Of a DNA stretch of 38,673 bases, positions 25,757 to 37,647 are shown piece by piece. A program made the translations under genes and the position numbers. The notes under the pieces are model-generated. The model searched no databases, was not told the origin of the DNA, and saw only the letters and a program-made list of their open reading frames with translations. Numbering within the stretch: the first letter of the stretch is position 1; every line of letters begins with the position of its first letter. This DNA is from Saccoglossus kowalevskii (Eukaryota; Hemichordata; Enteropneusta; Harrimaniidae). Location: positions 33,165 to 71,837 of the forward strand of contig NW_003143799.1 of assembly GCF_000003605.2 (NCBI RefSeq), read 5' to 3'.

Positions 25757-27232
25757 CATTTTTGACTCATGTGTGCGAAGCACAAAAGGGAGTCTTTGCA
25801 GTTACCCTGTCTCTATATCTGTATGTATGTATGTATGTCTGTCACTTTTTTTGTTCCACCGTTATCACAAGAACCATTAATCAAATTTTGGTGAAACTTG
25901 GTACATAGATGCTCTGGGATAATTCGCAGAGTTGATTAGGTTTTGGTAAAAATCTATGAATATTAATTACCTAATTTGCATGATAATTAGCTGTTCCATG
26001 ACTGTTCCATTGATATATGAAGAACCACTCATTGGATTTTGATGAAACTTGGCACATGGATGCTCTGAACTAATGCGCAGATTAGATTTGTTTTGGGTAA
26101 AAATCTATGAATATTAAATACCTAATTTGCATGATAATTAACTGATTTTAAGCTGTTCCATGACTGTTCCACTGATATTTGAAGAACCACTCATTGGATT
26201 TTGATGAAACTTGGCACATGGATGCTCTGATCTAATGCGCAGATTTCATTAGTTTTGGGTAAAAATCTGTTTATATTAATTACCTAATTTGCATAATGAT
26301 TAATCAATTTTCGGCTTTTCCACTGATATCTCAAGTACTAATCATAACATTTCAATAAAACTTGGTACATAGATGTCATATGAGACTGCACAGACTTGAT
26401 AGTTTTTAGGGTAATATCAGTACATATTAATTACCTAATTTGCATAATTAATTAATTTTGAGCTATTGATATTTCAAGTAGTAATGAACACATTTCAATG
26501 AAACTGGTACATAGTTACTTGAGGACTGTGCAGAGACCTAATTAGTTTTTGGAGAAATATTTGTGCATATTAATCACCTTATTAGCATAATTAGTTAATT
26601 TTCAGCCCTTCACCTGATATCTCAAGTACTAATAATCACATTTCAATGAGACTTGCGACATAGATCTTCTAGGACTATGCAGAGACCTGATTAATTTTAG
26701 GATAAATTATTGTGCATATTAACTACTAATTTGCTTAATTAGTTAATTTGTCCTAAGAACCACTCATTGAATTTTAATGAAACTTTTAAAGAGTACTCAT
26801 CACATTTCAATGAACCTACATGTGTAGGACTATACACCATATTAGTTTTGGTAAATATTTATGCTTCTTAATCACCTAATTAACATAATTAATTAATTAA
26901 TACTGATATCTCAAGTATTGATCATCACATTTGAATAAAACTTGGTACATACATGCTCTAGGACAATAGACAGCCTGATTAATTTTGGGTTAAAATCTGT
27001 TCATATTAATTCTCTTAATTAGCACAATAATTAATATTTTTTTGGTTCTAATCACATTTCCTTGGTACATAGATATTACATTACGCAGATCTTATTACTT
27101 TTACATTGCGCAGACCTTATTAGTTTTACACTTAAATGTGTTCATATTAGTTACCTTATTTGCATAATTAGTTTTCTGCATTTCCATCAATATCTCAAGT
27201 TCAAGTAATTTTGAATTAATTTTTAATGTGTC
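25757..27232 (+). repeat. Hairpin-headed tandem repeat element, copy 2 (truncated by gap)
   Basis: Same architecture as 185-840. A decayed version of the hairpin (GACTC at 25764 to GAGTC at about 25793, inner GTGCGAAGCAC intact) is followed by a GTAT-rich tract and about nine degenerate units of 135-160 bp. Their cores resemble GATGAAACTTGGTACATAG, and ATTACCTAATTTGCAT blocks lie between them. The units nearest the hairpin match copy 1 most closely (shared TGTTCCATGACTGTTCCA). It ends at the assembly gap, so its true length is unknown. Confidence 0.75.
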
Positions 27233-27282
27233 NNNNNNNNNNNNNNNNNNNNNNNNNNNNNNNNNNNNNNNNNNNNNNNNNN
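27233..27282. other. Assembly gap of 50 Ns
   Basis: A run of exactly 50 N placed directly at the end of the tandem repeat, most likely a fixed-size gap where the assembler failed in repeat sequence. True missing length is unknown. Confidence 0.99.
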
Positions 27283-27949
27283 TCCAATACTCTCAGCACA
27301 TGGGAGTTCTTTCTAAGCTTTCTTTGATTTTATTTTTATATTACCCAGTCGTGGTAATTAAATAAGATAAACAAAACACTCTGAAAATATCAAATCCCAG
27401 CTCTCCACACAAGCTTTATTGAAGGCGCATTGCCATCTAAATGTACTGCTTTCCACTGCCTGCTTTTCGTTTCTCACACAGAGGTCTGCAACAGATTGGG
27501 TTCAGTCTGTCCATCTATCCATATTCTCTCCCTAGGAACCTTGACATTTTGTACTCCAATCTGATCAAAGGTGGCCGCTTGATGGCCATTTTTTTTACAA
27601 TAATACTGAGCTGAACTGGAAATGCAATATAACTTGAATTCCTCCCTAACCTACCACATTGTTTTGTTTTATGCCGACTTGCAACCATATTGGTAATAAA
27701 AAATATAAATATTATACTTGTATAAAACGTGGTCACATGTCTTCATTCTGTTCCATCCCATTCGATTTTAGTTTAAGCAAAGGGGGTCGTTGCCTGTGCA
27801 TGTGCAGGAGACCTAAGCGCTGATAACAACACACCCTAAAAATACAAAGGTAGACACTTGTTTGTAAGCAACAACAATTTTAATTGCTCAATTTAAATTT
27901 CGCAGCATGTTAAAAATAATATCTAAATAAAATGTGATATGTTTGTTGT
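27283..27949. other. Unique intergenic sequence
   Basis: No gene or repeat family recognised between the gap and the minisatellite. Confidence 0.4.
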
Positions 27950-28895
27950 GATCTGAATTATGCTAAATAGCTATAATCAGTCTGTCATTGTATCAGTTTT
28001 GATGCAAGTAATTTGAATCATGAACATTAGCTATGAATCAGTCTGTCATTGTTTTTGATGCAAATGTGATCTGAATCATGCAAATCAGTTATGATCACTT
28101 TGTCAGTGTATCAGTTTTGATGCAAGTGTGATCTGAATCATGCAAATTAGCTATAATCAGTGTCAATGTATCAGTTTTGGTGCAAGTATGATCTGAATCA
28201 TGCAAATTAGCTATAATCAGTGTCAATGTATCAGTTTTGGTGCAAGTATGATCTGAATCATGCAAATCAGTTATAATCAGTGTCAATGTATCAGTTTTGG
28301 TGCAAGTCTGATCTGAATCATGTAAATTAGCTATAAATCAATCGGTCAATGTATCAGTTTTGGTGCAAGTGTGATTTGAATCATGCAAATTAGCTATGAT
28401 CAGTTTTTCAGTGTATCAGTTTTGATGCAAGTGTGATCTGAATCATGCAAATCAGTTATGATCACTTTGTCAATGTATCAGTTTTGATGCAAGTGTGATC
28501 TGAATCATGCAAATCAGTTATGATCACTTTGTCAATGTGTCAGTTTTGATGCAAGTGTGATCTGAATCATGCAAATTAGCTATAATCAGTGTCAATGTAT
28601 CAGTTTTGGTGCAAGTGTGATCTGAATCATGTAAATTAGCTATGATCAGTTTTTCAGTGTATCAGTTTTGATGCAAGTATGATCTGAATCATGCAAATCA
28701 GTTATAATCAGTGTCAATGTATCAGTTTTGATGCAAGTGTGATCTGAATCATGTAAATTAGCTATAAATCAATCGGTCAATGTATCAGTTTTGATGCAAG
28801 TGTGATTTGAATCATGCAAATTAGCTATGATCAGTTTTTCAGTGTATCAGTTTTGATGCAAGTGTGATCTGAATCATGTAAATTATCTATAAATC
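27950..28895. repeat. ~60-bp minisatellite with embedded POU octamers, about 15 units
   Basis: Tandem units of 60-64 bp share GTGATCTGAATCATGCAAAT, TAGCTATAATCAG and TGTATCAGTTTTGATGCAAG. Units vary mainly in the TCAGTG/TCAATG segment and by small indels. Eleven perfect ATGCAAAT octamers occur (starting 28058, 28078, 28140, 28200, 28260, 28383, 28445, 28507, 28569, 28691, 28814), plus ATGTAAAT variants at 28320, 28629, 28751 and 28876. Sixty-bp units keep a minus-strand frame open as a 20-residue repeat, which is a by-product and not a protein. Confidence 0.93.
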
Positions 28896-31800
28896 ATTCT
28901 ATCAAATTGCATATTTCATTTTTTTACAATGTTAATTAAGGTTGATAAAGGCATCAACACAATATTCATGTGAAAGTAAGGTTAGGTCACAAAATTATGG
29001 GTTTCTTCACAAAATTTAAAGTCATTCGATAGTCTGTGGCTAATGTATCCCAAAATACCAGGTGTTAAAAATAAGGGCTAAAAAGTTCACTAGTTTCCAC
29101 AGAAACTGTATCTCTAATAATGTATAAATTTGCGAAAAACCTGAAATATGATGATCCTAGTGTTGTTCATTTCCCGTGCTAAAAGAAATGCCGCATGGTA
29201 GAAGCGATTCGTGCTCTATGTTGCACGTTTTTGAAAAGAAAACATTTTTAACACATGATCGAACAAATTTATTCTACTAGATAATGGCGAAAGAAATGTT
29301 GGATGGCGGGAGCACACGATATCTGGACAATAAAAGGTATTAAAGGTATTGATACCAATATGGGGGTGCAACCTTTGGGTCCTTATGGTACGAGAACAAA
29401 AATGCGTTATGGAAATGATGGTCATTTCAAAAGAATTTTTATAGTGTTTCTCTTTTCCTTATTGCCGACAGAGTAGCACGCATGAAAGAAGGATTATCCC
29501 CCCCCAAAAAAAATCACTTTTGTAGTTTTCATTTTGTTATGAAACACATTCCTTTATATCAAGAATACACATACACAAAAATCAATGTTTTTTTTTTGTT
29601 TTTTTTTAAAAGTACTAAATTTTAATCCAACCTAATCCATCCCTACCACCTTTGCGCACATTCACCCTATCTGTACTGTCGTAATTGTACACCATTTGTC
29701 CATCATATAACATGCATGTTTCGGCATTATAATGTGGATTATTGCTTACGACAATGAGATACTTTTCTCTCATTTTTTACGTCCACCCCCTACCATTCAC
29801 AATCAAAGAACGGGTCATAAAAAAACAGTCGGCTGGTCATATGTCGTCCGCATGCCGCAGAGAGATTTCTTTTTACTTTTTTTGCATTTCCATTGTTCCG
29901 GACGGGGTCTCTTTGAATGACGTTTGTTAATTCGCACATTATGTTCTCATCTCCTAATTTAATAAGGATAAAAAACAGAATATGAAAAACTGGAATTTAA
30001 TGGCAGTGAATGGCCTAAGTCGGAATAATAGGCTCATTTGGGGGAACAGGTGGTGGTAAAATAATGCCGTTCAGCTCATAAGGGACAATGCGTGATGCAC
30101 TCCTGTAACATATGGAATCCTGTTAACAATACTAGATGGATGGCGACAGCTTTGTCATCGCTTCAGATTTGTTTATTTATTTATTCATTCATTCATTCGT
30201 TTTTTACTGATGCAACAAAAGCTCTTTGTGACCACTCTGGAAGTATGTTTTTTTTTATTGTACCTCTTTGTAGAACTATATGGTGTGCGATCTAAAATGT
30301 TTAATGTTTGCACTCATAGCATCCCGAAACATTTGTAAGTGTTTATGACAAAATTGTTTCACGTACTTATAATTATAATCACCGCTCGGATATATATTCG
30401 TGTAAAGTATTACCGGTATAGGTTGTTTGATGTTATGTCTAATGACGTAATGATGCTGTGCGTCAACGCATATGTGTAATTTGAGCTGGAACTCATCAAA
30501 AAATCTGAAACACATTGCACTTCTTGTGAACGGATGGGGAATGACAATGCATTGTGGGATTGCTCCCCATTTGTCTGTGATGGTTTCATCAGAATATTGT
30601 GATAACCTACTAGTGAATCTTCACTTTTTTGATCGCCATAATTCACTTTTGTTTTTAAGCATACTTTACAATCTTTAAGGAAGAACTCGTACAAATTTCT
30701 TGTTTATTATTCATTTCTGGAAAAGATTAATGTTAATTGATTTCATCAAATATGTCTTCTGGGTGAGCTCGCCTTAGTTCGCTGTGATGTGACTTTTGGG
30801 AATCATCTAGTTGTCTTATAGTTGTCTCTACATTTCATTCAACAGTCAGTCAATCGGTTTGAATAAATAAAAAGAAAACATACAGCTAAACTAACAAATA
30901 ATTAAATAAATAAAAATTATCCTAAAAGTAGAACATCGTCTCTCAGTACAAGTATTAGAATTTGAATCAAAACATCTCGGTTCTGATTTTGAGTATGAAT
31001 TGTCAAACAAAAAATTCTATTAAATCAATTTCAGCAAAATTGATTGTAAATATGCTTTTGTTAACTACCCTCCAATGAATCGATAGAACACAACAATGGT
31101 TTTAGTATATTGTCCTAAACTAATCTCCCTGTTTTGTCACCCCAGTTTGTTTTTTATGAAATTTTCATCAAAATGAATCGGTGGACAATGGGTGGATTAG
31201 TGAGCACCAGGTGATCTCGGGGAAATATGTGTATTAATTCCATATCGTTTTGTCAAGCATATTTTAATGAATAGATTCTGCAGTTGGGTATCGGTCCTTC
31301 TGCTGTTCTGACGTTAAATGTGTTTATTCTGTAACCTAGCTCGATTATTAGAAATTATACAAACCAGGAAATTCAGTTTTATTTATTAATTTTTTTTTAA
31401 CAGCATTAGAAAAATAATAAATATTCATCATTGATATTGTTATCTAATTTAAGTTTAAGTTAGAATAATTATATTTAAATATGGAATAATTTTTAGATGT
31501 GTTGCGTTTGTCTAACTGTCTGCGTCTGTGTATTTATATGCGCTAGTCACGGAATAATTCGTAACTATGAAAACATTGCTGGTGTTTAAATAGTGTTGCT
31601 GCTTTAACGTTGATGCCGAGTCAATGATGATCTGTTGTCCATCGTGCGCCTGTGTTGGAATGGGGGAATGGCGGTCTGACAATAAAGTTTAAATCAGTTA
31701 TTCCGTGTGCCATATGTTCTCTGTAAGATGCACATCTAATATATATGTGTGTGGACTACTGAATGCCCTTTTTTTTCTTCTATATTCAGGAGCATATCAA

Positions 31801-33605
31801 TTTTGTATGTTCTAACCTACAAAGGGAATACATTTATGTCTAACAGAAAATATCATACTTGGTTTTTTCAACTATTTTGGATATTATTTTGCATTCAAAA
31901 TACCGTCAAATAACGTCATTCCTAGTGTAGATACCTCTCGATTGAGTGTAGATCCGAGATATTGAATAGGAAGAAATGGAATTGTCTGATTTTAAAGTAG
32001 GCAAAATGCCTGAGAAGGGAAGAAATGAAAAGCCAAGTGTCAGAGTGAGAATGACATCGTGTCGTCAATTTCGATACGATTGCCTTTTAACGTTGAATGT
32101 AATCAACACTGATGCGTCAGCCGATATCCACTTGTGCTGTGGATGAAAAGACGGGGCCTTTGTGTTCAATCAGTTCGCATTATCCAGTTAAGCAGGGGGA
32201 GAATTTTATCTGGCAAAAGTAATAAACTCTTCTTCCACTTCTGACATCCCCTTGTGTTGTACGCCCGGTATGAGAAGACTGTTGTATAATGGGAAAGTGC
32301 GAGCGCAGTGTTGTACACGGAGTTATAATGAGTGTGAGAATGGAACCCTTATAAGGAACTGCTATCATATGTGTACCTAGTCTGAAATTATAATAAACAT
32401 CGCTGACTCTCCACGTTTCTAATATCGACTGAAGTCCAACAAGTGAGATTAGATTCATAATACTACTTTATTTAATCTATGCTTATAGGACTGCTACTAG
32501 CCTGTCTCTGTAACTATGATGGCCACGTTCGAGCTTATCTGTTGAGGTGTCGCATCATGAATCATTATCTGAAAGTTCGCTGAAAACTGTTGTGATTGTA
32601 GTTTTATTGTTGTGATATTTAAACCATGTTCTGCTGCCACCTTTTCAGACTCTGTGTCTAAATCGTCTCTGTGTTTTTAAGATTTTTAATACAAAAAAGC
32701 CGATAATTTCAGAAAATCTCATTTTCAAAATTTGTCTTTTTTTATATTTGTCCGTATTGTTCGTATATTTGCGTTGTTTGTGTGTGTGTGTGTTTGTTCG
32801 TATGTAATGTTCTATTATCTCCACTGTAACGTGCAGATACTATGCCGCCTCTCATGTTTGATTGAGAGAAGTATTTGATTAAATGTTTTATAATAAAAGC
32901 GATAAGAGTGGTGTGAAATATGACAGGGATCATCTTTTTTTTCTCACTCTACGACTGTACGCTTTTATCTATGAATGAATAGAGGGAAAGCCACGGGGAA
33001 ACCAAAGCACCATAGAATAAAGAAATAAAACACGTACGTCGAACAATCATTTTTTTCGAACAAATGTCTTGGATAGCAAAAAAAAAAAAAATAAATATCC
33101 ACATTGTGCATGTTCAAAATGTTGGCTGCAGGGATGCTGATAAAAACGGTTGGTTTCCATACAGATGTCAGAACAAGAAAAGAAGATTAGAAAAAAAAAA
33201 TGAATACTGTCATTATAATAGTTTACGCCGCAAGTTCTGGGAATGGAAATTTTATTAACTTTACTGCTTGAGAAAATAACTATATTATGCACATATTGTA
33301 ATTCCCGTGGCGATTGTTAGTAAATAAAGAAAAAAAATTTCTTATCAATGTCGTGGCCATTGAGGTATTTTCTAAGATGGGAAAGAGTGGGAAGAATGAC
33401 GACATTGTGTGGTTTTCTTATCTCGGTTCTACTTCTCTCTGTAGTCCACTTTCTCTTATCTGTGTACTTTCGAAGCATACGTTTTGTAATTGCGGCTTGA
33501 TAGAAACGTAAGACGATACCTGGCTGTCAGGTTTCTTGATAAAAGTTGAAATATGTCGAGTTGTGTATAGTGTTCGGTATTGTTACATTTCTTATAACAA
33601 TTACA

Positions 33606-33607
<2 letters not shown>

Positions 33608-33636
<29 letters not shown>
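33608..33636. repeat. (TA)n microsatellite
   Basis: A 29-bp AT/TA dinucleotide tract. Confidence 0.95.
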
Positions 33637-33842
33637 CTGTATTTGTTCTATTAGCAGCACATGTGCTTATGTAAATAAGAGGTATTTCTATATCCAAAAT
33701 AAGTCGTGTTTTAATTATCAATTTATTGTAATGAATATATATTTTTTGGTTTATGTGCACTTATTTTTTAAAAATACTTCTAAGCGGGCAGTGTATGAAG
33801 GTTAATCTTGGAAACATAATGGCGAATATAATTAAATGGAGG

Positions 33843-33845
<3 letters not shown>

Positions 33846-33882
<37 letters not shown>
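33846..33882. repeat. (GT)n microsatellite
   Basis: About 19 GT units followed by a GAGTGAGAGTGTGT imperfect extension. Confidence 0.95.
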
Positions 33883-33885
<3 letters not shown>

Positions 33886-34109
33886 TGAGAGTGTGTAAGC
33901 ACACATCTTAGTGTTTTTTCAAAAACTGTTTTTATGAGGCATAGTAATCTGTGTGTATACACAACACCATTGGTTTCAGAGAGGTGTTCAGGTTATCGGA
34001 GGCGTGGCACAATAGATGTGGAAGCTGGAATTTATTTTGGAAAAGTTCTACTTTTATATATAACTATTTTACATTTGGACTGTTATTGGGTGAACTGGTA
34101 TGAGAAGTA

Positions 34110-34292
34110 CCGTAAAATTTGTATTAGAAGCTGCATCCCTAATAGAAGTCGCATCACCCATTCTTTTTGAACAATTGAGAACCAAAAATTCACCATTTCT
34201 CATATGTGTAGATGTTTTAATAGAAGCCGCATCCCCTCTGTTGTGTTGTACCATTTTAATAGAAGCCGCGGTTTCTAATAGAGGTTTTACTG
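34110..34292. mobile_element. 183-bp MITE with pogo/Tigger-like ends and TA duplication
   Basis: Left end CCGTAAAATTTGTATTAGAA and right end (reverse complement) CAGTAAAACCTCTATTAGAA form ~25-bp imperfect inverted repeats, each flanked by TA (34108-34109, 34293-34294). Ends of the form CAGTAAAACC are typical of pogo/Tigger DNA transposons, which duplicate TA. The interior holds direct copies of an AATAGAAGCCGCATCCC-like block, showing internal amplification of the subterminal sequence. No transposase is encoded. Confidence 0.7.
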
Positions 34293-34405
34293 TACTTGTG
34301 TATGCTGACTTTGTTGTATGCTGACTGCCTTTGTTGAAGATTGTTTTTGAAACTCATTTCCAGACAAAGAAAAAATCAGACACGCTTCAGAATGTAAATA
34401 AAAAA

Positions 34406-34556
34406 CCCACCTTACCCCACCTTACACTTGAAGACCCCACCCCATACTTAAACATCCCTGCCCCACACTTAAATTCCCCCCCCCACGTGAACTTACCTCC
34501 CCCCACATAAACTTCCCCACCCCACACATAAACGCTCAGCCACAACTCAAATTCCT
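34406..34556. repeat. C-rich degenerate minisatellite
   Basis: About six imperfect units of roughly 25-28 bp built on CCCCACACTTAAACTTCC. Strand asymmetry is extreme, with almost no G on the plus strand. Confidence 0.7.
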
Positions 34557-37500
34557 GCTTTTAGAAATGTTTATCTGTATATTTAAACAAATAAATTATA
34601 GTATAGTTTGTATTTAGGGCCAAACAAAAAAAATAGAATGCAACTTTATAAGTGAATACATAAGGCTTAATTATAGATAAAAAACATGAGAAATTGAAAT
34701 CCAAATAGAACATCAGTATATTGAGAAAATTGAAGTGGCTTTTTTTTTCCTCCCCTATGAACACAATGACATGATGTAAAGCAGAAGAGAGTCAGTATGT
34801 TTCAATTAGTATAAATCGTTGTATGTTGTACTACAATAAAAACAAATCGAAGAACATTGATTTTAATGTCTTGTAAGCTGAGAATGGAAATCAATTGGCC
34901 CCCATGTATTTGATGAATTCATGAGCGTGGAGTGTTGATTTTTTTTTTTTATATAGATTGACAGAGTGGCGCTTTCTCTTGCTCTGAACACGGAACAGAA
35001 ATCTCAGCGGTGATTCACCGATCTATAGCTGCGTTATTTTACGTATTGATCTAAGTCCGCAATTCAGATGCAAGATTGAATCCTGACAAAGTTAGCTCAC
35101 TCCAGTTAGTGTTTGTCGTTTTCATTTTCTGCCACTTTCCTGGTTTTTGTTGCGGATATAATACATTGGCAACCGAGTGTATTTGGTTTGCCATTCACAC
35201 TCAGGTCTATGTATAATACATGAACGACAAAGAGTGTTTGGTTTTGCTATTCAGCACTTCTTTCGTAATGATCATTATTTCCAATTTTCCCTGTTGTTTG
35301 CAAGACGTGTCACAAATACGAGCCTATCGCAGCGATTCAATACGGCCTTTGTTGCCTTTCTTTCCTGCCTTGATTTGTCTTTGTGCACTATGTCTTAAGC
35401 AGAATACAGCACCCATCCGTGCTATCATACAAGAATAATGCAGGTAATTTATTTTCAAAACAGCTCTCACTCTGTGGGCACGAATTAATGTTCCTGCACA
35501 AAGGCGAGATAATTCCAAGTCATCAAAGACTATGCATTGAAGAGCAGTAGAGTGTGCAAGTCGTATTGTTTGCTTCAGCTTCCTGCATTCTAGCCAGGCG
35601 AATGGTCGGGTGACTATGTTTTGTTAAGTTAGCTTATCCGTATCTCGCTTTGTTTCCTCGCTCACTTGAGGTGTCGTATAGCCATTGAGGCCGCGCTCAT
35701 TGTCTGACTTATAAGGAGTATACCAATGCACCCGCCTTGATTTTGTATTTACGAAAGTGTCATCGACAGACATTACGCTAGGCAAAAGAAATGAATCCTA
35801 CTATGATGTCTGGGTGTTTGATTTCACCCCCACTTATCATGTACACGATGGCACAATTGTGCGGAACAAAGGGTGGAATCTGCAAGCGAAGTGGGCTTAA
35901 TTTAATTCAAGCTCTCAGAATGAAGTCGGGAGTTTTTCGCCACACAATCAGCGGCTCGTTGCTTACACAATTACCGTACTGAAGAGCAACACACATGCAC
36001 ACCACGCTTTTGACAGGTCACAAGCTTTCATGACAGTCTCAAAAGAAGAGCACAAAACATCTCAAAAGAGGTGATTCAGGCAAGGAGTTGTTAGCGAACA
36101 AAAAAAAAATTGTATGGAAGGCCCACAATGAGGAATTCATTCGTTTCATTCGTCTTATCCGGGAATATTGTTCAATCTGGCATTCACAATTACTTGGATA
36201 CTCATCAGATGTGACACATTGAAAGAGAAGAAAGACTTGAAGAGGAGAGCAAATTCCTTCAAAATACGACTCATCAAAAAGTCATCTGTGGTGTACATTT
36301 CCACAAAAGACACTTTTCAGCACTTGAAATTCCTTTTATTTCATCTTTCACCAAAAACGGGTCAGTTATGAATGGATCGCTCATTTGGCTTACATGTCAG
36401 ACAATTTAAACTAACAAGATATTTCCATGTCAAAACAATCTTGTTGCATTTTTCTCCCCCCCCCCCCCCCCCACTTTTTTTTTTGTATATTTCTGATGAG
36501 GATGATTTCATGACAATTTTCAGGAAAAAGAAATATGATTCAAATATAGAGAGGCCGACAGACCATCTTGATTTGTATAGTATTTTTTTCAAAATGCAGT
36601 GAAACGTTGTCAAAATCAGCGATGGAGAAGAAAAAAATATTGTCATCAGAGGACTCCGGGGATGGAGCGAGTTCACTCATTGTGAAAGTTTAAGTATGAA
36701 TTCATCCGAAAGTAAGCGCTCTAAAGAGAAATCATTAGGGACAACGTATTGGTAATGGCGTGAATAAATATCTGAACCCGCTCATCAATCGTTGATTTTC
36801 ATACCGGCTAACTAGTGTTGAATTTCCAACCTTCTAATTACATTTGACGTTTCTGAATGCATGGCGCACGCTGTAAACTAACTTTGCAAATGCGATTTTC
36901 GCATCTTTCTATAACCTCTGTTCTTTTTTTTATTTCCTAGAATAGTGAATAAGTTAAAGAGGCCTACATGTAGGGAAATTCTTTCTTTCTTTCTTTTCCC
37001 TTTTTTTGTGATTTTTATATTTAGTTTTCTTTGCGTTCTTCTTTTGTTGTCCGTTGGGGAAGGTTTGTTTCAAGATGGAGGTTTTGATTATATATATTTA
37101 TTTTTCAAAAGATTGTCAAATAAAAATAATGTTTTGTATTGAAGTCAATTAATATAGGTATGTCGCTATCAACAAAAGGCTAAAAAAAAAAATTAATTCT
37201 GGTCCGAAGATGTTCCAAAAAAATTGTTTTTAGGGCCTAAGCACACATAAAAGTCACAAAAATTTGGTCAAAAATTATGAAATTATGTCCTTATTGGTCT
37301 AAAAATAATGAAATTATGGAAAAATACAAAACAGTATGCAAAATTTTGTTGGCAACAATTTAAGGTATTAATCGCCCCCTCAACTGTAACACTGACAACT
37401 ACAAATCCACACACCACTGATTATACACCTGTATGGTATACTGAGTAGTCCTCATTGAATTGAGTGACAAGAAATAATTTGTAGAACATCATGTTTGGAG

Positions 37501-37647
37501 ATTTGATTTCTATTATCTATGATTTTTTTTTTATTCGTGACTTTAGAAGTTGCTGTCGTATCCACATATCGGTAATACAGAGAGGGTATAAATAAAACAA
37601 GCAGCCTCTCGGCTGAGACAGCTCCGCTGTTAGCAATGCACATTTCA
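34557..37647. other. AT-rich intergenic sequence
   Basis: No gene recognised. A 17-C homopolymer lies at 36456-36472. A short direct duplication with a period near 31 bp occurs at about 37264-37318 (shared ATGAAATTATG). Segments at 35.0-35.8 kb are less AT-rich and have more CpG, but carry no domain-like frame. Confidence 0.4.

Larger units (their letters stand above)
28896..34107. other. AT-rich sequence, no recognised gene
   Basis: Contains poly(A)/poly(T) runs, a short (ATTC)n tract near 30180-30198, a (TA)n microsatellite (33608-33636) and a (GT)n microsatellite of about 19 units (33846-33882). CpG density partly recovers around 29.1-30.6 kb and 32.0-32.5 kb. All open frames are under 100 codons and unrecognised. 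Confidence 0.4.

Noticed and set aside
28095-28286. Minus-strand 20-residue repeat protein
   Set aside because: It is only the minisatellite read in a frame where unit length is a multiple of three. Frame breaks at units of other length.
27950-28895. Regularly spaced repeats considered as a CRISPR array
   Set aside because: Units are contiguous and similar along their whole length, with no unique spacers, and the setting is animal nuclear DNA.
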